A DNA stretch of 64,000 nucleotides. It comes from Atherix ibis (Eukaryota; Arthropoda; Insecta; Diptera; Athericidae). The notes under the pieces are model-generated. The model saw only the letters and a list, made by a program, of their open reading frames with translations. It did no database searches and was not told where the DNA came from. The stretch is from NCBI GenBank assembly GCA_958298945.1, contig OY282605.1, positions 37,364,811 to 37,428,810 on the forward strand, in the 5' to 3' direction. How positions within the stretch are numbered: the first letter of the stretch is position 1; each line of letters begins with the position of its first letter. Shown here piece after piece: positions 56,793-64,000 of the stretch. Made by a program: the position numbers and the translations under genes.

Positions 56793-57824
56793 ATGGATAA
56801 AGACGAAATTCGTGTATTGATAAAGCATTGCTTTTTGATGAAAAAAAATACAGTGGAAACCAAAGCATGATTTAACAAACGTTATCCGGACTCTGCTCCA
56901 GCTATTTCAACTGTGGAATATTGGTTTCGTCAATTTTGAACTGGTCGTACCAGCACAGTTGATGCAGAACGCAGTGGACGCCCAAAAGAGGTGGTGACCG
57001 CAGAAAACATCAAAAAAATCCACAAAATAATTTTAAATGACCGTAAAGTGAAGTTGAGCGGGATAGCTGAGACTCTGAAGATATCGGAAGAGCGTGTTGG
57101 ACATATCGTGCATGAATATTTGGGCATGCGAAAGCTGTGTGCAAAGTGGGTGCCGCGTGAGCTCACTGTGGACCAAAAACAACAACGTGTTGATGATTCT
57201 GAGCAGTTGGCGCTGTTCAAGCGCAATAAACCCGAATTTTTGCGTTGATATGTGACAATGGATGAAACATGGCTCCGTCACTACAGTCCAGAGTCCAATC
57301 GGCAGTCGGCAGAGTGGAGAGCAAGCGACGAACCGAATCCAAAGCGTGGAAAGACGCAACAGTCAGCTGGCAAGGTGATGGCGTCTGTATTTTGGGATGC
57401 GCATGGTATAATATTCATTGACTATCTCCAGAAGGGACAGACGATGAACAGCGACTATTATATAGCGTTATTGGATCGTTTAAAGAAAGAAATCGCTAAG
57501 AAACGGCCTCATTTGAAGAAGAAAAAAGTGTTGTTTCACCAAGACAATGCACCGTGTCACAAGTCGATGAAAACGATGGTCAACTTCAATGAATTGGGCT
57601 ACAAATTGCTTCCCCATCCACCGTATTCTCCAGGTCTGGCCCCCAGCGACTTTTTCCTATTTGCAAACCTCAAGAGAATGCTCGCTGGCAAGAAATTTAA
57701 GACCGATGATGAAACTGAGGCCTATATTGAGGCAAAACCGAAAGAGTACTATAAAAATGGTATCGAAAAGTTGGAAGATCGCTATAATCGCTGTATCGCC
57801 CTCGAAGGCAACTATGTTGAATAA
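56793..57824 (+). pseudogene. Himar1-like (irritans) mariner transposase with three stops
   Basis: From ATG 56793 one frame of 344 codons runs to 57824 with no frameshift and three stops: TGA in ETKA-stop-FNKRYPDSAP (Trp expected), TGA in FRQF-stop-TGRTST, and TGA in EFLR-stop-YVTMDE (CGA to TGA likely). Domains: HTH 1, GRPKEVVTAENIKKIHKI, HTH 2 (LSGIAETLKISEERVGHIVH), RKLCAKWVPRELTVDQKQQR, first Asp in MDETWLRHYSPESNRQSAEW, VMASVFWDAHGIIFIDYL, second Asp in FHQDNAPCHKS, third Asp in LAPSDFFLF, tail GIEKLEDRYNRCIALEGNYV. Very close in motif content to the horn-fly transposase Himar1 (348 residues). The right end is near 57870 (GCCGAACTGT, then TA). All three catalytic acids are retained. Confidence 0.93.
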
Positions 57825-57871
57825 TAAAAATAAATTTTGTGTTATCTTATAAACTTTTCAGCCGAACTGTT

Positions 57872-59102
57872 ACATATACGGTATGGGCCTATTCAGGTAT
57901 TCTTTAATCTAAGTTATTTTCAATAACCGCAAGTAGATAAATCTAAAATGATCCATAATAATTTTGAAAGGTCCCTCGCTTTATGGCTGTCAAATATCAA
58001 CTAACAGAATGACAACCTACCATCATAGTAAAGCTTTGAATCTTTCCTAAGAACATCCTGCACTACAGTAGATTTTTTCACTCTTTAAAAAAACTAAACT
58101 TAACCCTCTAAATTGGTGCGAAATTTTTTCCTCCAAATAAATCTACCCAATAAATATGTTAATTCTCCCTTATTAAATCCAATTTAATTTCATTTACTAA
58201 AAACGTCCCAATAAAAAAATATGTATCCTTCATTCTTATCATAAAATAAAACATCTTAAAGTAATTTATTTCATTTTAATCTCTTATATTTTATTATACT
58301 GGTACCTTTTGTAAATCTCATTAATTTGATTTTTTTTTTTAATGACAAATAAAAATATTTTGTTCTTCATAAAAGTTTTTGTATCGCAATTTAGTTAATT
58401 TGCATTAAACAAAATTTATAACTATTTAAAAATAAAACAAACATTAAATAAAGTATCAAAAAGGATTTAAATAAACATACCTGAAAATAATTGTATCCAT
58501 AATAAAGGATAACATTTTGTTGTGTAGATAAATTAAAGAATTTAAAATTTTTCAATTGAATTAAATTTGCTTACATTACAAATGGGATAAGTTTAGTTGC
58601 CATTTATTTTAGTAGAAAATCCTCTCATGTAATTTTTATAAAATCCTAAAATTGATACAGAAAAAAAATCCAAAAAACACTAGCCTTAATCCATTGATGA
58701 AACTGTAATCATTAATTTCAAAGTTTTTGAATTAACTATAGGCTTATACAAGTTGAATAGAAAGGACGAAATTTACAACTGAAAAATACTAGTAATTATT
58801 TTGAACTATTGCCAGGATTTACTTAAGCCAAATGGTTGCTATTGAAGTTTTTTTGTCACAGTTAGACAAATTTACATCAAACTTTAACTAAATCTACCTG
58901 AAATTTATTAAATTTTTTTAATTTTTTTTTTAATTTCTTTTACTTCAGTATTATCTAAAAGATCCTGTTAGAATATTTTTTCTATATTAAAAAAAACAAT
59001 TACGAATGAGTTAATTAACACTATAAGACTTTTAATGTTACATTTTTAAACAACTATAATTTTTAATACTAACATTAACATTTAATTAGTCAAAAAATAT
59101 TA
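57872..59102. other. AT-rich sequence, nothing recognised
   Basis: No frame or repeat that can be supported between mariner copies K and J. Confidence 0.5.
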
Positions 59103-60388
59103 CGACGGTCATTCAACAAGTACTTAGCCTCACCGCCAGATGGAATTGCTGTCACAAAAGAAATTTACCATCGTGCAGTACATTTTTTTAGTAGCCTACT
59201 GTCAAAGTTTCAGTCGATTCCCTTTATTAGTTTTGTTTTGAGAGCCTTTGAAAGCGAGCGTGTCGGTCGGTTGCACAAAAATGGAAAATGAACAATATCG
59301 TTCGGTGATTAGATTCTTGTTTTTGGAAGGGAGAACGCGCAGCGAAATCAAAGATCGCTTGGATGCTGTGTATGGTGACTCTTCTCCTTCGATGGCGACC
59401 GTCAAGAATTGGTTCAACGAGTTTGTTCGTGGCCGCACGTCGGTTTTTGATGAGCCACACCCAGGTGCCCCAAAAACTGCTGCTACGGAGGAAAACGGTA
59501 AAAAAGTCCACGATCTCGTGTTGGCAGACCGTCGATTGAAGATTCACGAGATAGCTGAGACTGTGGGCATAGCAGTAGGAACGGTGCATCATATTCTACA
59601 CGAAGAACTGGGCATGAGAAAGCTGTCGGCGCGATGGGTGCCGCGTTTGCTCACACCGGAAAACAAGCGCAACCGTGAGACCACATCGGCGACGTGTTTG
59701 GCGCTGTTTCAGCGCAATACAGCGGAGTTATTGCATTATTTCGTGACCGTCGACGAAACATGGATTCACTGGTACACACCAGATACCAAGGAAAAGTCGA
59801 AACAGTGGACTTCACCCGGCGAGCTTGCTCCGAAGAAGGCGAAGACTGTTCGATCGGCCGGAAAGGTGATGGCCACCGTTTTCTGGGATTCACAAGGTGT
59901 GATCCACATCGATTACCTCGAGAAGGGTAAAACAATCACGGGGCGCTACTATGCTGACTTATTGGGCCGATTTGACGTCGAATTGAAGAAAAAGCGGCCC
60001 CGCTTTGCGAAGAAAAAAGTGCGGTTCCACCACGACAACGCGCCGGCTTAACCTCCGCCGTCGCCATGGCCAAATTGGTCGAATTGCGCTACGAATTGCG
60101 CTACGAATTGCTGCCCCATCCACCGTACTCTCCACAACTTTTTGTTTCCAAACCTGAAAAAATCACTCGCCGGGAATAGATTTGGGTCGAATGAGGAGGT
60201 CATCGTCGCCACGGAGGCCTATTTTGCTTCCCTCGAGAAAATGTATTTTTTGGACGGGTTAAAGAAATTAGAGCATCGCTGGGCCAAGTGTATCGAGCTT
60301 GAAGGAGATTATGTGGAAAAATAAATTGCCACCTTTCCAAAATTTTCGTTTTTCTTTTGTAGGCTAAGTACTTGTTGAATGACTCTCG
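59103..60388 (+). mobile_element. Mariner M2 copy J, both ends and TA target sites intact
   Basis: Starts CGACGGTCATTCAACAAGTA after TA (59101-59102) and ends TTGAATGACTCTCG before TA (60389-60390). Length is 1286 bp. Leader and trailer match copies G and H closely. Confidence 0.95.
59281..60324 (+). pseudogene. Mariner transposase, copy J (frameshift and deletion before third Asp)
   Basis: ATG 59281 gives MENEQYRSVIRFLFLEGRTR; the frame is open for 256 codons, to 60051. HTH 1 (TVKNWFNEFVRG), HTH 2 (HEIAETVGIAVGTVHHIL), RWVPRLLTPENKRNR, first Asp in VTVDETWIHWYTPD, VMATVFWDSQGVIHIDYLEK and GRYYADLLGRFDVELKKKRP, second Asp in FHHDNAPA. There a 1-bp loss (GCTTAACC for GCTCACACC) makes a stop. 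Downstream are a 12-bp duplication (GAATTGCGCTAC twice, 60086-60110) and a deletion of roughly 17 bp after TACTCTCCA (60136) that removes the third Asp. The C-terminal LKKSLAGNRFGSNEEVIVAT to ELEGDYVEK is readable to 60324. Confidence 0.92.
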
Positions 60389-60389
60389 T

Positions 60390-61040
60390 ATTACACTTTC
60401 TTATAATTGAATTTTCTTATACATAAAATTTAATATGAACTGTAATTTTTAATACTAACATTAATAGATATAAAAACTATTTTTAAGTTCATTTTAAATA
60501 ATATTTTATATAAAAATTTATTGTACAAAAGTCTTTATTTTAATCAATCAAGTAAATTTATATTATTTTATTAGTTCTAGAAATTTGAATCTATATATTT
60601 TTTGTTGATATTACTATAGACGCTATTCTTAGATATATATTATATACAATAGAAGATAAAAGGAAATATTTCAATTATCAAGTAATTATCGTCAGGGTTT
60701 TTAAGGATCATCAAAAATTATTAATTTTCATCGAAAATTATCGTTTTTGAAATATTCAAGTTTGTATATCTTATTTTGTCGCATCGAAGTGAGAAGTATG
60801 TATGTTCATCTCCTACAATGCAGATACTAATTTATATCTTATTCCTTGGTAATATCTAAGCCAATTGGCCATACTCTTCTCTTCACCTCAAGGGAAAGGT
60901 TCTGCTTTATTGAAATTGTTTAAAGCACTTCTTTTATTACCAGTGTAATGAGACCTAAGTAGTTATTTTGGAATTCAATAGCCACTATAGCACTTCCACA
61001 AGGCAGCCAACAATACCTTACACCAGAGGAAGAAAATAAT
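60390..61040. other. No gene recognised
   Basis: AT-rich to about 60780, then more balanced sequence leading into a dispersed repeat. Confidence 0.4.
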
Positions 61041-61130
61041 CCATGCTTCGAGCTTCTCTAATCCTATGGTACCTACCCATTTGCTCAGGAGGAACTGAGC
61101 TACTAGAAATTACTAGTAACAGTCTACCCA
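61041..61130. repeat. Match to the dispersed repeat near 2.0 kb
   Basis: ATCCTATGGTACCTACCCAT and GGAACTGAGCTACTAG are in the same order as at 1990-2050. Non-coding. Confidence 0.35.
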
Positions 61131-61269
61131 TTCGCACCCAAGAGTACTACGACAATTCCGCACCTTTGTTTCTACGCTTTTATTCGCTTCAATGCTCATC
61201 TCATAATTATAAGCTTTGAAGCGAAGCTACCATATATCACAAGCTTTCATAGTAAGCTTTTTTTGTTAT

Positions 61270-61860
61270 AATAAAGTAGAAATTATTGAAAGACAAAGTA
61301 TGGGACTTTGAGCCACTAAAACCACCATACTTGGTGACATTTCTATATCTTCCCACGAAACCGCCATCCGGCATTACTTTGTGGGGCAGGGATTAATTGA
61401 AATCACTACTCTGGTGAATTACTGCTATCGTTTTCTTTCTCGCTCATCCGGATGAAGTCTTTTTATGACAATTGCTGCAAGGACTTCGACAACCTCCAAA
61501 GCTGTTCTCGAGTTCAACACTGTGCGGTGTCAGGGATAAGCCAGCGTACTTCTGAGCTCTTCTCTTTCCGAATTGAATCGGACGCAGCAAAAGAAAACGT
61601 TTTCCGCGCTCCCCACCATCCCATCACAAGAAGGGCCCATTGGGCTATTGTAACCACCATCACCATGTCACCGATCTATCTACAAATCCACCGCCGAAAT
61701 GAGACGGTGAGTCCATCTGCAATCGGGGGCATAATTTCAATGATTTTTTCACCTTCTCTTTACCTCATTTCTTTCCTCCATACGAGCTTAGGATCAGGCC
61801 ACAGCTTCAAATGGAATGCGCAGATCACCCTCAATGTAGGTTGAATTCCATAAAGTTGCA
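61270..61860. repeat. Unclassified dispersed repeat, first unit
   Basis: GTAGAAATTATTGAAAGACA, GGCATTACTTTGTGGGGCAG and CGAGTTCAACACTG correspond in order to 62298-62560. A 130-codon plus frame (61452-61841, MKSFYDNCCKDFDNLQSCSR at its start) crosses it, but the matching unit lacks the frame, so it is probably not a gene. GC content is higher than average here. Confidence 0.55.
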
Positions 61861-62005
61861 CATGGATAACACCGATGCCTGTCTGTAAGCTATTGGCCTC
61901 GGTTAAGCAGATGCTATCATTGGGATAACAGACCCAACATCACATCATAAGAACGGAGTAGCAAGCAGGGCTACAGAAAATTTTCCGGAAATAAAATCTA
62001 TAATA

Positions 62006-62236
62006 TTGGCTCGGCAAGACGAAGAATATTTTGAAGTTCCAATCGCTTATCGGATTGATATGAATAAATCGATAATTTGGTATATTTTTAAAATTAGAAT
62101 TAGACCAGATTCTAGTATAAGCAAAAAAAAAGACCAGAACCAAGCGGAAGGTCACTTAATTGCACTTGAGAGTAGAAAACACAGGAGGCTGACTACTCCA
62201 GAAATGATGCATAAACTCAATGGAATGTGGTTAAAT
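62006..62236 (+). pseudogene. Possible Tc1-like transposase HTH scrap
   Basis: The plus frame contains LIALESRKHRRLTTPEMMHK followed by LNGM, similar to the second HTH of Tc1-like transposases (L-x-x-x-x-R-R-L-T-x-P-E-I-x-x-x-L). It lies between the two units of the dispersed repeat. Weak: one short motif, stop soon after. Confidence 0.3.
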
Positions 62237-62297
62237 TAAGAATAGTAAAAACGCCATCTGTATTAGTGAAGGAATACTGAAACCTTTAAAATATAAG

Positions 62298-62800
62298 GTA
62301 GAAATTATTGAGGGATAAAGTGTTGGACATTTCTACATGTCCCCGTGGCATCGCTGTCAGGCATTACTTCATGAGGCAGAGTTGAGCAAAATAACTAATC
62401 TACTGAATACTTTTACTGTCTCCGTTTAAGCTCATTCAGTCAGGCTCATTTTAGAACGGCTGTCGCATACACATCGACAGTTCCCCAAACCGTCTACGAG
62501 TTTAACATCAGCGCATTGATAATCCCTAACGTCAGAGGAGTACCAACACACTCATTCAGCTCTACTTTAACCATGCAAAAAGACGTGTTTGACGCTCTTC
62601 ATCACTCAATCATAATAAGGCCTCATTAGGCCTAAAAACATTAATGTCCTGTCTGGAATTGGGATATATACAAGCCACCTTTACCGTGACTCCTTTACCA
62701 TTAATCTACCATAATGAATGGGGCAATGAGTCTATCTGTCATTTGCAATCAGTATGCCACTAGCACCTGACATCCTTTATGTCCTCCGTTAGATATCGCA
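62298..62800. repeat. Unclassified dispersed repeat, second unit
   Basis: Direct-orientation partner of 61270-61860 at an offset of about 1030 bp (GGTAGAAATTATTGAGGGAT, GGCATTACTTCATGAGGCAG, CGAGTTTAACATCAG). More diverged; no frame. Two direct copies could be degenerate long terminal repeats or neighbouring copies. Confidence 0.5.
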
Positions 62801-64000
62801 CCGTTCCACCGTGGAAAACATGGAAAATCTTTAGAGAATAATCCAAAGGAGCACTTATTAGAATAATGGGAAAAACGGTAAGGATATATTGAAGATAGAC
62901 GCCATCTTTCATCAATAAATTGACCTTAAGCACACTTTACGCATGTGTTCATCATTTTTACAGAACCATGAGATGCAAGGCTCTTTAAAGAGCAATATAT
63001 GCGTCAACACAGCCTTCGGATTATTCTCCATTTATAATTAGGATGAGTCGAGTAAAAAAACCAAGTGAAAAAAAAAAATCTAAAAAAAAACTCCTTCGAA
63101 AATTAAAATTAAATTGCTCCACAAACTCTGAAAAATATGCATGACAGAACACCAAGGATTTCCAAATTAAAGAAAAATATCAACCTTATTTGTAAAATAT
63201 AACATGTACAAAATATTATATAAAATTAATCAAAATTTTGCAAAAAAAAGAAAATCCCAAAAATTCTGTTTAAATCAAGAAAATGATATCGTTCTGGGGT
63301 AGTGTATGCCATTAAATTAATCGAATATTCGCACAAATGTTATTTTTATATTTTTTCTCGCCTTGAATATCAATTAGAAATTGAATTATTTTATTTTTTA
63401 TTATAAATTTAAATTAAATATATTTGCTACAATTTCTTATTAAGACATTTTATAAATAAGATTCGAAAAGTCATTAGCATGAATCCAATTACTACAATTT
63501 ACAATTGAATGAGCTTTTACTATTTGTACTTCAGTAGAGCATCGTTTTCGTATTTGATATAACAAAATTTTGATTATTTAATAATAATAAATCATAGAAT
63601 CAATAGTTTATCAAATATAATTGAATGTATTTTCATGTATACGGTGAATATGTATGCGTATGAAAATCCCTTCAGTCGAATATAAATCGAATTGTGTTCG
63701 ATTTTGATTTTCTTTGTTACCAAAGGGACAAAGAAACTTTCTTAAGCACAGTACGAAAAGAGGGAAAAATTCCTTCTGCTATTTTCTGAATAGTAGATTG
63801 GACTAATTAATGGAAAATATCGGAAATCCTTTTTCATTCATTTCATTTGGAATAATTTCCCAAGCGTAGACTAATAAACTTCACACCGTCTTTTGTTAAT
63901 ATTTGCGGTCTTGTTGGTGGTGTCGTATGAGAAGTTGTTATCTTTCGTTTCTACTGGAATGGAAAACTTGAAATGAAAACACAACAGCACATGTTATAGT
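62801..64000. other. No gene recognised
   Basis: 62800-63030 may continue the repeat on its left. The rest is AT-rich without supported features. Confidence 0.4.

Noticed and set aside
61452..61841. 130-codon frame as a host gene
   Set aside because: It lies in a dispersed repeat whose second unit (62298-62800) lacks the frame, and composition shows no domain.
1..64000. tRNA or rRNA genes
   Set aside because: No cloverleaf with paired A and B boxes or rRNA core sequence was found; isolated GTTCGAAT-like words (for example near 53168) lack the rest.
1..64000. Bacterial-style operons, promoters or ribosome binding sites
   Set aside because: The content is insect-type transposons, so prokaryotic signals do not apply.

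Overview
The window looks like AT-rich (by eye well over 65% A+T) gene-poor nuclear DNA of an insect, most likely a fly. The evidence is the mix of decayed mariner-like transposons, insect-type non-LTR retrotransposon fragments, poly-A/T tracts, and the absence of operons, rRNA, tRNA or convincing host genes. I could not identify one intact host protein-coding gene. Nearly everything recognisable is a transposable element or a derivative of one. The species call is inference.

Four kinds of mobile DNA dominate. (1) DD34D mariners of at least six lineages. M1 has six copies (A 897-1839 minus, B 8015-9070 plus, C 17957-18646 composite, D 23282-24013 minus, E 39039-39897 plus, F 46604-47782 minus), with an end rich in GAGGTCTGTTCAAAAAGTA. 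M2 has three closely similar copies (G 26081-27325 minus, H 50645-51929 minus, J 59103-60388 plus), with ends starting CGA-GGTCATTCAACAAGTACTTAGCC. M3 is one irritans/Himar1-like copy (K, 56793-57870). M4 is one copy near 31.8-32.8 kb. M5 is a partly duplicated copy at 41.2-42.8 kb. M6 is a cecropia-like copy (P, 52188-53095). Two further mariner scraps lie at 4.5 and 9.35 kb. (2) Mariner relatives whose last two catalytic acids are 41 residues apart (DD41D): L 14.1-15.3 kb, M 21.3-22.1 kb, N 55.0-56.2 kb, and relics at 7.6, 21.1, 23.0/24.0, 31.4 and 48.0 kb. (3) Non-LTR reverse transcriptase pieces at 0.4, 28.7 and 45.6 kb. (4) Non-coding elements: a MITE at 4.8 kb, a foldback MITE pair at 35.7-36.9 kb, a 453-bp satellite-like tandem array at 9.64-11.26 kb, and several unclassified dispersed repeats (15.8/27.4 kb, 17.5/45.1 kb, 61.3/62.3 kb).

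No transposase reads through without damage. Closest to intact is H, whose 349-codon frame has one visible stop at codon 4. N has two frameshifts, K has three in-frame stops and no frameshift, and J is damaged between its second and third catalytic acids.

The most informative patterns are how elements died and were rebuilt. Four of six M1 copies share one in-frame deletion that removes the second catalytic Asp, which suggests they were moved by another copy's transposase. Copy C is a palindrome of two 5' ends. Copy D sits inside an older DD41D element. The satellite array appears to have grown from the 4.8-kb MITE. Perfect hairpins at 9.13, 14.70 and 18.15 kb look like template-switch scars. 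I did not find a convincing new enzymatic or defence system; the interest here is in transposon evolution.
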